DNA of 6,394 nucleotides from Sutterellaceae bacterium. Its GTDB lineage: Bacteria > Pseudomonadota > Gammaproteobacteria > Burkholderiales > Burkholderiaceae_F. Position numbers and translations under genes: made by a program. Under the pieces are notes generated by a model, which worked only from the letters and a program-made list of their open reading frames with translations, was not told the DNA's origin and did not search any database. Of the stretch, positions 1 through 5,158 are shown one piece after another. The DNA is taken from positions 1 to 6,394 of the forward strand of contig JAUNOJ010000104.1 of assembly GCA_030531135.1 (NCBI GenBank), in the 5' to 3' direction. Every line of letters starts with the position of its first letter. Within the stretch, counting starts at the first letter, position 1.

Positions 1-1294
1 GACGCGTCGCGCTGCCGCCTTGCGTTCTTGTGCGTCGGTTCTGTTGACGCGCTTGGCTTTGGACGAGTCTTTAACGAAGATTTATCACGACGTCGAATTG
101 CCCGTGATGCAAGTTCTTACCAAAATGGAACGTCTCGGCGTGTTGCTTGACGTCGAAAAACTCAAAGGGCAAAGTGCCGAATTGGGCGAGCGCATCGAAT
201 CCTTGATGGAAAAAATCTACGAGATTGCCGGCGAAAAATTCAATCCCGCCAGTCCCAAGCAGCTCGCGCAGATTCTTTTTGAAAAGCTCGGATTGCCGGT
301 CAAAAAGAAGACGGCAAGCGGCACGCCCTCGACCGACGAAGAAGTGCTCTCAGAACTTGCCTTGGACTATCCCTTGCCCAAACTCATTTTGGAGTACCGG
401 TCGCTTGCCAAATTAAAGAGCACCTATACCGACAAGCTGCCGCAGATGGTCGACCCCAAAGACGGTCGCGTGCACACCACCTTCGGTCAGGCAACGGCCG
501 TGACCGGGCGCTTGGCTAGTTCTGAGCCCAATTTGCAAAATATTCCGGTGCGCACCCCCGAGGGCAGGCGCATTCGCGAAGCGTTTGTGGCACCTGCCGG
601 TTACCAAATCGTTTCGGCCGACTATTCGCAAATCGAACTGCGCATCATGGCGCATATTTCGGGTGACGCCGGCTTGATCGATGCGTTTATGCACGGCAAA
701 GACATTCACCGGGCTACGGCAGCCGAAGTCTTTGGCGTCGACCTCGATCAGGTCACGCCGGATCAGCGTCGCATGGCCAAGGTCATCAACTTCGGTTTGA
801 TCTACGGCATGAGCGCTTTCGGTTTGGCGCAAAACTTGGGTGTGGCCAGAGGCGTTGCTTCAAGCTACATCGAACAATACTTTGCCCGCTACCCCAAGGT
901 GCAAACGTATATGACCAATACCCGTGCGCTGGCGCATGCCCAAGGCTTTGTGGAAACGGCCTTCGGGCGTCGATTGTGGTTGCCCGACATTCAGAGTTCG
1001 CGCGCGCCCGTGCGAGCCGCTGCCGAGCGCGCCGCCATTAATGCGCCCATGCAGGGCACGGCCGCCGACTTGATCAAGTTGGCGATGGTGGCCGTACAAA
1101 ATTGGCTGGAAGAAAAGGGACTCAAGAGCCGCATGATTTTGCAGGTGCACGACGAATTGATTTTGGAAGTGCCCGCAGACGAAATCGAGCTTGTGAAGGC
1201 TAAGTTGCCGGAATTGATGGCGGGCGTTGCCAAACTGTCCGTACCCTTGATTGCCGAAGTGGGTGTGGCCGACAACTGGGAAGCCGCGCACTGA
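1..1294 (+). CDS. polA: DNA polymerase I, C-terminal part (5' truncated by window edge)
   Basis: Family A DNA polymerase, which fills gaps and replaces Okazaki primers in the cytoplasm. The frame is open from base 2, so the start lies outside the window and about 430 residues are visible. By length this matches the last 430 or so of the 928 residues of E. coli PolA: the end of the 3'-5' exonuclease domain and the complete thumb, palm and fingers. Motif A (DYSQIELR, from base 620) carries the first catalytic Asp. Motif B, the O helix (RRMAKVINFGLIYG, about 768-810), keeps the Arg, Lys, Phe and Tyr that bind the incoming nucleotide. Motif C (QVHDEL, from base 1142) carries the second catalytic Asp. 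The product ends in NWEAAH, close to the NWDQAH of E. coli. The visible part looks intact. It converges on dsbI, with a terminator at 1325-1355. Confidence 0.97.
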   Translation, partial: TRRAAALRSCASVLLTRLALDESLTKIYHDVELPVMQVLTKMERLGVLLDVEKLKGQSAELGERIESLMEKIYEIAGEKFNPASPKQLAQILFEKLGLPVKKKTASGTPSTDEEVLSELALDYPLPKLILEYRSLAKLKSTYTDKLPQMVDPKDGRVHTTFGQATAVTGRLASSEPNLQNIPVRTPEGRRIREAFVAPAGYQIVSADYSQIELRIMAHISGDAGLIDAFMHGKDIHRATAAEVFGVDLDQVTPDQRRMAKVINFGLIYGMSAFGLAQNLGVARGVASSYIEQYFARYPKVQTYMTNTRALAHAQGFVETAFGRRLWLPDIQSSRAPVRAAAERAAINAPMQGTAADLIKLAMVAVQNWLEEKGLKSRMILQVHDELILEVPADEIELVKAKLPELMAGVAKLSVPLIAEVGVADNWEAAH

Positions 1295-1320
1295 CGGTGC
1301 CCCTCGGTCAAATCAAAATA

Positions 1321-1362
1321 AAATCGGGTTGCTTGCCACGAAAACAAGCAACCCGAAATTAT
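1321..1362. terminator. Two-way rho-independent terminator between polA and dsbI
   Basis: A perfect 11-bp inverted repeat, CGGGTTGCTTG at 1325-1335 and CAAGCAACCCG at 1345-1355, with a 9-base loop; one further T-A pair (1324-1356) extends it. On the minus strand the stem is followed by a T-rich tract (ATTTTATTTTGATTT), which suits dsbI. On the + strand only a short AAATTATT follows, so it should work less well for polA. It lies between the two convergent stop codons. Confidence 0.85.
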
Positions 1363-1366
1363 TAAT

Positions 1367-1425
1367 GGCTCAAGTTTGGGCGAACCTGCCAATTGTCGTG
1401 ATTCGCCCGAGACTGTTACTGAGCC
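1367..1425. repeat. Nested inverted repeat over the dsbI 3' end
   Basis: GGCTCA (1367-1372) pairs with TGAGCC (1420-1425). Inside it, GGGCGAA (1378-1384) pairs with TTCGCCC (1402-1408). The outer arm lies in the last codons of dsbI and the structure spans its stop codon. On the minus transcript it would form a stem-loop just before the terminator hairpin, perhaps protecting the mRNA 3' end. Both arm pairs are exact, but the function is inferred. Confidence 0.4.
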
Positions 1426-2951
1426 AATTCAAAAGTTACGACACGATTCTTGTCGACCACGTCAAACAAGTTACCGCGCTTGACCAAACCGCGAATGTCG
1501 GTAAATTCGGCCGGAAGACCGTAAGCGGCTTCGACCTTTTCGCCGGCAACGTCAATGCACAAGAGCACATTGAAGTTTTTGGACACGGCCCAGAGCTTGC
1601 CGTTTTCGTAAACCATACCCGTGACGTAGAGTTCGCCCAAGGTGCGATCTTTCTTGAGATCGGCCGCCGGCACGAATTCGCCGGACAACATCCAGTCGCT
1701 CATGAGCGCTTTGGAGATCACGAAAGTTTTCTTATTTTTGTTATCGGGCACCGTGGCCGTAAAGATATAGCGGCCGTCGGTGGCAGATGCATGCACATAA
1801 GAGAACTTGGCGCGTTCCGTATCGATGCGGGCGCGACCGAACCCGCCGATGGCTTCAACGCTCGTGCGCCCTTCAGTAAAGTTGGCCCAGCCCTTGACGT
1901 CGTCAGCCTTGTCGTTTAAACGAGCGCGCAAGATAGACTTGTTGGTGCCCATCAAAACGAAACCGTCCTTGTAGGGCGTAATACCCACGATGTCCAAGAC
2001 GTTCGTGTCAAACCACGGATCCATCTGAGCGGAAACGACGGGTTTGAGCGTGTTGTCCAGTGCCCAGAAATCGTACTTGGAAGCGGCGAAATACTGACCG
2101 TTGATCATGGCCAAGGTGTTGACGGCAGAAGTAATGCCTTCGATCGGGCGCACTTCTTTTTGCGTCAGGCGGCCGGTCAAAGCTACGGGCGCGTTATCTG
2201 CCGAGTGGTCCCACGTCAAACCCAGTTTGGCGGTGTTGGGTGCATAGGCAAAGTCCGGGTCCTTCACATCGCGTTTGCCAAGGAAGTTGATACCGGCCCA
2301 CATGCCGTGCCAGCTGTCGGCCGACCACGTGACGTACTTCGGATTAAAGGAGAAGCGCACCGGAGAGCCCTGACCCCAGAACGGAGGAACGCCCGTGGAC
2401 CACAAGGCCTGGAAGGTGTTGGAGCCGATGATGGCGGCCACAACGATAAATGCGACCTTGTTAAAGCTCGTCAACGGACGGAACTTCTTGCCCTTGAATT
2501 CTTCGACTAAAGCGTCAAAGCGCGGGGCGAAGTACACGGCTAGCCCAAAAAGCATCACTACGCACCAGAAGACGATTTCGGCCCAGAACTGGGTATGGAT
2601 GCCGAAAATGTCCAAGCCGAAACCCTGACCCACGTCGCGCGCGGCGTGGTTGCCGAAGTGGCGGAAGCTCGAATACAGCCCCATGGCAGCCATCACGAGC
2701 ATCGTGGCCAAATACTTGGGTTTGAAGCCGTAGCGCACCATAAAGAGTGCCACTACGCCGATATAGGCCATCTGTTGGCGCTGACCCCAGCAAAGCGTGC
2801 AGGGGCTGTCGCCCAAGAAGTAACCCAGAATGACGTTGGCGATACCGACCGGCAACAGGACGATCAACAAACCGCCCCAGCAGATTAAGTCGTAGAAGGT
2901 CTTGGCCTTGCGGATGTCGCGATCGTTTACGGGAAGAGAATAATCAGTCAT
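1416..2951 (-). CDS. dsbI: DsbI: DsbB-like disulfide oxidoreductase fused to a periplasmic propeller-like domain
   Basis: Inner-membrane protein of 511 residues, expected to make disulfides for a periplasmic thiol oxidase and pass electrons to quinone. Hydrophobic segments lie at about 22-46, 60-75, 80-95, 122-143 and 164-182, giving a DsbB-like N-terminal half of about five helices. C51-T-L-C54 sits at the first periplasmic loop, as in DsbB, and R58 (four residues after the second Cys) matches the quinone-binding Arg of DsbB. The second cysteine pair of classical DsbB is absent; C24 and C130 lie in membrane segments. Residues about 200-511 are soluble with repeated beta-strand patterns, as in the propeller-like domain of Campylobacter/Helicobacter DsbI. 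The ATG at 2951 is chosen because a perfect TAAGGAGG precedes it by 8 bases; the longer reading from 3029 overlaps dba and has no such site. It is the second gene of an operon with dba. The name DsbI is also used for a different, unfused enterobacterial protein. Confidence 0.88.
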   Translation of the reverse strand: MTDYSLPVNDRDIRKAKTFYDLICWGGLLIVLLPVGIANVILGYFLGDSPCTLCWGQRQQMAYIGVVALFMVRYGFKPKYLATMLVMAAMGLYSSFRHFGNHAARDVGQGFGLDIFGIHTQFWAEIVFWCVVMLFGLAVYFAPRFDALVEEFKGKKFRPLTSFNKVAFIVVAAIIGSNTFQALWSTGVPPFWGQGSPVRFSFNPKYVTWSADSWHGMWAGINFLGKRDVKDPDFAYAPNTAKLGLTWDHSADNAPVALTGRLTQKEVRPIEGITSAVNTLAMINGQYFAASKYDFWALDNTLKPVVSAQMDPWFDTNVLDIVGITPYKDGFVLMGTNKSILRARLNDKADDVKGWANFTEGRTSVEAIGGFGRARIDTERAKFSYVHASATDGRYIFTATVPDNKNKKTFVISKALMSDWMLSGEFVPAADLKKDRTLGELYVTGMVYENGKLWAVSKNFNVLLCIDVAGEKVEAAYGLPAEFTDIRGLVKRGNLFDVVDKNRVVTFELAQ

Positions 2952-2959
2952 TTGCTTCT

Positions 2960-2967
2960 CCTCCTTA
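2960..2967 (-). promoter_or_regulatory. dsbI ribosome binding site overlapping the dba stop codon
   Basis: On the minus strand TAAGGAGG is a full match to the Shine-Dalgarno consensus, 8 bases before the dsbI ATG. Its first three bases are the dba stop codon. Ribosomes finishing dba therefore stop on the dsbI initiation site, which suggests translational coupling. This site decides the dsbI start. Confidence 0.9.
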
Positions 2968-3132
2968 GATGTTGGGCATACCGAAGATGGCCGTCGACAC
3001 GTGACCGACGTACATCCAGACAACGACAAACCAGCTTACGATCGTAAGCCACCAAGCAGCTTTTTCCTTTTCGGGCTTGCAAATGAGCAAAAGCACCGCA
3101 ACGAAAAGCATGGCAAATTCTAAAAATTCCAT
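2965..3132 (-). CDS. dba: Dba: small inner-membrane partner of DsbI
   Basis: A 55-residue protein, almost all hydrophobic: segments at about 4-18 and 26-50, separated by the charged stretch KPEKEK. This predicts two membrane helices with a short, probably cytoplasmic, turn. There is one Cys (C18) and no CxxC, so it is unlikely to be a disulfide catalyst itself. In Campylobacter a short membrane protein gene called dba precedes dsbI in one operon and is reported to affect its expression; size, topology and position match here. The start at 3132 is chosen because AAGGA lies 8 bases upstream (3141-3145). The same frame is open further upstream, but it runs through a terminator and loses any family-like character. 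The identification rests mainly on synteny and size, since such short proteins carry little sequence signal. Confidence 0.8.
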   Translation of the reverse strand: MEFLEFAMLFVAVLLLICKPEKEKAAWWLTIVSWFVVVWMYVGHVSTAIFGMPNI

Positions 3133-3214
3133 GCTCAAATTCCTTATAGAAAGATTGAGAGATGAGCGGTCGCGCTCGCAACGAGAGCCCGCCGCAACGT
3201 CAATTGGCTGTGCG

Positions 3215-3220
3215 ATTGTA
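3215..3220 (-). promoter_or_regulatory. Candidate -10 box of the dba-dsbI operon
   Basis: TACAAT on the minus strand, 82 bases before the dba start and downstream of the terminator that closes the lipoprotein gene, so the operon needs its own promoter about here. No good -35 hexamer is seen at 16-18 bases (AAGCAA at 17). The box matches the TACAAT motifs found before the ZIP and Nim-like genes. Confidence 0.35.
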
Positions 3221-3255
3221 GCGACAAGTAGGTACTTTTGCTTAGTAAAGGGACG

Positions 3256-3300
3256 AAAAAATCGGCCGCAACATCCAAAAGTTGCGGCCGATAAATTTTT
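3256..3300 (-). terminator. Rho-independent terminator of the META/HslJ-like lipoprotein gene
   Basis: A perfect 12-bp inverted repeat, ATCGGCCGCAAC at 3261-3272 and GTTGCGGCCGAT at 3281-3292, with an 8-base loop. On the minus strand the stem is preceded by an A/T-rich run and followed by TTTTTCGTCC. It starts 26 bases after the lipoprotein stop codon and separates that gene from dba. Confidence 0.9.
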
Positions 3301-3317
3301 TCTAAAATGCTTGGGAA

Positions 3318-3749
3318 TTAGTCGCAAGCACCTGCCACTTCCGGCACCAAGGTGACGAGTTCTTTGCCCGAGGCATCGTAAAACGTCAAGCCCTTGTCGG
3401 TTTTGGCAACGGTCTTGACGTTATTGATGGCGTTGAGCATCGTGTCTTCCAACTTCATGTAGTCGGGCGCGCACATGCGGCGCGTGACGCCCACGGCGCC
3501 GAACGTCAGAACGTTGCCTTCAATCTTGTAGGGGCCGAAAGCACGGTTGCAGCCCAGATCGCCCGAGAAGCTGTCTTCACCGAATTCCAAAATCGGGTTG
3601 GTGGCGCAGTCCGAGTCCTTGGGGATCGGCAACATCCAGCTGGTTCCTTTTAATTCGACGGGTTCGACAGGTGCAGTCATTTGCGTGGCACATCCGGAAA
3701 GTAAAACGCCCATTGAAGCAACGAGCGTCAGTTGAGTCAAGCGAGACAT
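3318..3749 (-). CDS. META/HslJ-like domain lipoprotein
   Basis: A 143-residue lipoprotein. The N-terminus has a lipobox, LLSG-C20, after a short hydrophobic signal. Ala follows the Cys, so sorting to the outer membrane is expected. From about residue 33 it matches the META domain of HslJ-like proteins: GTSW near the start, LGCNRAFGPYKIEGNVLTFG at about 65-84, T-R-R-M-C93, then LxFYDASGKELVTLVP at about 121-136. C67 and C93 are the usual META cysteines; C48 and C142 are additional. HslJ itself is linked to novobiocin resistance in E. coli, but the role of this copy is unknown. The start at 3749 is chosen because GGAG ends 6 bases upstream; the ATG at 3761 adds four residues and has no well-placed ribosome site. 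The gene is followed by its own terminator and preceded by a long leader with another terminator. Confidence 0.87.
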   Translation of the reverse strand: MSRLTQLTLVASMGVLLSGCATQMTAPVEPVELKGTSWMLPIPKDSDCATNPILEFGEDSFSGDLGCNRAFGPYKIEGNVLTFGAVGVTRRMCAPDYMKLEDTMLNAINNVKTVAKTDKGLTFYDASGKELVTLVPEVAGACD

Positions 3750-3830
3750 GTAAAGCTCCATACAAAAAGTTCGCCTCGAATTCTAAGGGATGCAAGTCGT
3801 TCGATGCGTACTTCGTTTGTAAGAAAAATC

Positions 3831-3869
3831 GAAAAAAAAGCGGAAAGGACTTTTGAGGTCGTTTCCGCT
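3831..3869 (-). terminator. Orphan rho-independent terminator upstream of the lipoprotein gene
   Basis: AGCGGAAA (3839-3846) pairs with TTTCCGCT (3862-3869). The stem continues with GAC/GTC after one G-G mismatch and has a short loop. On the minus strand the stem runs into eight T (the first is the stem's last base), then CGATTTTTCTT. On the + strand there is no T tail, so the polarity is minus. No protein gene is seen on the minus strand before it. It ends 82 bases before the lipoprotein start codon. Confidence 0.7.
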
Positions 3870-3888
3870 GTAAACAATCTAACCAAAG

Positions 3889-3960
3889 GAGAACTAAGAG
3901 CGTTGAAGCAGGATTTGTTTTGCGTTCAACTTTCTTAAGGCGTACTTTACGGGAGTTCTC
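3889..3960. repeat. 72-base nested stem-loop element
   Basis: GAGAACT (3889-3895) pairs with AGTTCTC (3954-3960). Inside, GTTGAAGCA (3902-3910) pairs with TGC-G-TTCAAC (3921-3930) with one bulged G and a 10-base loop. The outer arms enclose exactly 72 bases, but no T arm or anticodon arm is present, so it is not a tRNA. Confidence 0.45.
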
Positions 3961-4020
3961 GGGCAAAAGCTGAAACGAAATGCCAAGCAAGCGCAACGAA
4001 ATGTTTCAGACTTCACATGC

Positions 4021-4051
4021 CGGACGATAAGCAAAATGCATTTTTCGTCCG
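4021..4051. repeat. Inverted repeat CGGACGA / TCGTCCG around a palindrome
   Basis: CGGACGA (4021-4027) and TCGTCCG (4045-4051) are exact inverted copies 17 bases apart. Between them lies the perfect 12-base palindrome AAAATGCATTTT (4033-4044). It may be an RNA hairpin on the minus transcript or a protein-binding site. Confidence 0.45.
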
Positions 4052-4111
4052 TCAACGCAGATGAAATCTAAGGGCATCGTTTTCTTTGCGTCTTTTTTTG
4101 ATATTCTCTCC

Positions 4112-4130
4112 TACAATGTTTTGCAACATT
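4112..4130 (+). promoter_or_regulatory. Candidate promoter and operator of the ZIP-DUF1178 operon
   Basis: TACAAT at 4112-4117 is a -10-like box on the + strand, 126 bases before the ZIP start. It overlaps an inverted repeat, AATGTT (4115-4120), TTGC, AACATT (4125-4130). A repressor bound there would block the start site. The half-sites resemble those of zinc repressor (Zur) boxes, but the spacing differs from the usual enterobacterial box. The -35 is weak (TTGCGT with a 20-base spacer). Confidence 0.35.
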
Positions 4131-4243
4131 CTGCCAATCGAAAGTTACTTTTCTTCGACCGAAAATCGACGCGTCGGTTTTGTTTGGGCGAAAAATAACG
4201 ACTGTCGGACGACGCTTCCGAATTTTTGAGGATACAAACGCGT

Positions 4244-5149
4244 ATGCTTTTGACAAGCATCATTTTTGCCAATTTGATTTCACGTTTGGCGGCCATGGGG
4301 TTGGCGCTCTATCTGTCCTTTCGCCTGTTGTCGCGCTGGGGCAATGTCGTCACAAGCATTGCGGCCGGTCTTTTGCTGACCGTAGCTTGTACCCACCTGA
4401 TCCCCGAAGCCTTGGAAGAGGGCGTGAGTGCAACGGCTGCCGGTTTGACGCTCCTGACGGCTTTAATGGGCTTTATTCTGTTGGAATGTATCTTGGAGCG
4501 TTATGCCGGACACACCCACGGCACCCCCGTTGTACGCAAAGACGCCGCGCTTTTGGGCGGCAAAGTACGTGTACAAAGTCAGGGATGCGGCTGCGGGTGC
4601 GAGGACGATCAAACCAGCAACCGACCGCGCGCCACCGTGCTTTTGATCGGCATGAGTTGCCACAATTTTGTCGACGGCGTGTTGATTGCCGCAGCCTTTA
4701 TGGCGGACTTTGTCGGCGGCTGGATTGTGACGGCTGCCATCTTTGCCCATGAAATTCCGCAATTGATGGGACAAATCGTCATATTGATGCAAGCCGGGAT
4801 GCGTAAGCGCACTGCCGCGCTTTTGACGGCGCTTGTTGCCATGGCGGCCGTTTTGGGCGGCGTTTTCGGTTGGGCTTTGTTTACCGCCGTGCACGGCATC
4901 GTGGGCTACGCCATGCTTGTGAGTGCCGCAAGCTTTATCTTTGTGGTGCTCTCCGTTTTGTTGCCCGAACTTGTGCACGCTTGCCAAAACGATCAAACGG
5001 GACGCGGACGTTTTCCGGTGCGGGAAATCGCAGGACTTTTGGCAGGTGTTCTGATTTCGCTTGCCATCCTTTCTCCCATGCATTCGCAAACGCATGCGTT
5101 TGTGCATAACGAAAGCACGCATGTTGAAGCCGATGCACACGAGCATTAA
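4244..5149 (+). CDS. ZIP-family metal transporter
   Basis: A 301-residue membrane protein of the ZIP (zinc/iron permease) family, expected to move divalent metal, most likely zinc, into the cytoplasm. Hydrophobic segments at about 3-30, 34-50, 64-82, 131-155, 159-183, 190-213, 217-240 and 261-278 fit eight helices. Family signatures are THLIPEA at 50-56, H140-N-F-V-D144-G in helix 4 and H169-E-I-P-Q173 in helix 5. The loop after helix 3 has H90, H92 and the cluster C115-G-C-G-C119 followed by acidic residues. The C-terminal tail, expected in the periplasm, holds His at 280, 284, 288, 293, 299 and 301. Two acidic positions after HEIPQ are replaced (L174, Q177). The ATG at 4244 is preferred over the TTG at 4226 because GAGGA lies at 4228-4232; the 11-base spacing is slightly long. 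A DUF1178 gene follows after 9 bases. Confidence 0.9.
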   Translation: MLLTSIIFANLISRLAAMGLALYLSFRLLSRWGNVVTSIAAGLLLTVACTHLIPEALEEGVSATAAGLTLLTALMGFILLECILERYAGHTHGTPVVRKDAALLGGKVRVQSQGCGCGCEDDQTSNRPRATVLLIGMSCHNFVDGVLIAAAFMADFVGGWIVTAAIFAHEIPQLMGQIVILMQAGMRKRTAALLTALVAMAAVLGGVFGWALFTAVHGIVGYAMLVSAASFIFVVLSVLLPELVHACQNDQTGRGRFPVREIAGLLAGVLISLAILSPMHSQTHAFVHNESTHVEADAHEH

Positions 5150-5158
5150 GGCACAGTC

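Larger units (their letters stand above)
3831..4051 (-). ncRNA. Candidate small RNA or attenuator leader on the minus strand
   Basis: Reading on the minus strand from about 4051 down to the terminator there are stem-loops at 4051-4021 (7 bp), 4009-3970 (7 bp) and 3960-3889 (7-bp outer stem, inner stem of about 9 bp with a bulge), then the terminator. No protein is evident. It could be a free small RNA, or a leader that controls read-through into the lipoprotein gene. The 5' end is unknown, no known RNA family is recognised, and the borders are only those of the visible structure. Confidence 0.35.
3750..4243. other. Long gap without a convincing protein gene; control regions and possible RNA
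   Basis: No reading frame here has both a plausible start and protein-like composition. The stretch holds an orphan minus-strand terminator (3831-3869), inverted repeats at 3889-3960, 3970-4009 and 4021-4051, a TACAAT box and an inverted repeat at 4112-4130, and a 10-bp palindrome CGACGCGTCG at 4167-4176. It serves as the upstream region of both the lipoprotein gene (minus) and the ZIP gene (+), and may encode a small RNA. Confidence 0.7.

Noticed and set aside
413..1291. Antisense frames within polA
   Set aside because: Shadows of a strongly conserved coding region on the other strand.
2952..3029. 26-residue N-terminal extension of DsbI
   Set aside because: It overlaps dba in another frame, and the perfect ribosome site points to the ATG at 2951.
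3133..3327. Longer form of dba reaching back to 3327
   Set aside because: It would run through the lipoprotein terminator, and its extra part is not membrane-like. The ATG at 3132 has a good ribosome site.
3750..3761. ATG at 3761 as the lipoprotein start
   Set aside because: The GGAG between the two ATGs is ideally placed for the ATG at 3749, and the signal peptide is complete from there.
3889..3960. Possible tRNA gene (7-bp stem, 72 bases)
   Set aside because: No GTTCRA T arm, D arm or anticodon stem on either strand.
3577..3996. 139-codon minus-strand frame
   Set aside because: It covers the T-tailed terminator and overlaps the well-supported lipoprotein gene in another frame; composition is not family-like.
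4226..4243. TTG start of the ZIP gene
   Set aside because: Its position overlaps the GAGGA ribosome site used by the ATG at 4244, and no site precedes it.
4068..4296. Two basic minus-strand frames of about 60 codons opposite the ZIP start
   Set aside because: No ribosome site or recognisable domain; they overlap the ZIP gene and its control region.
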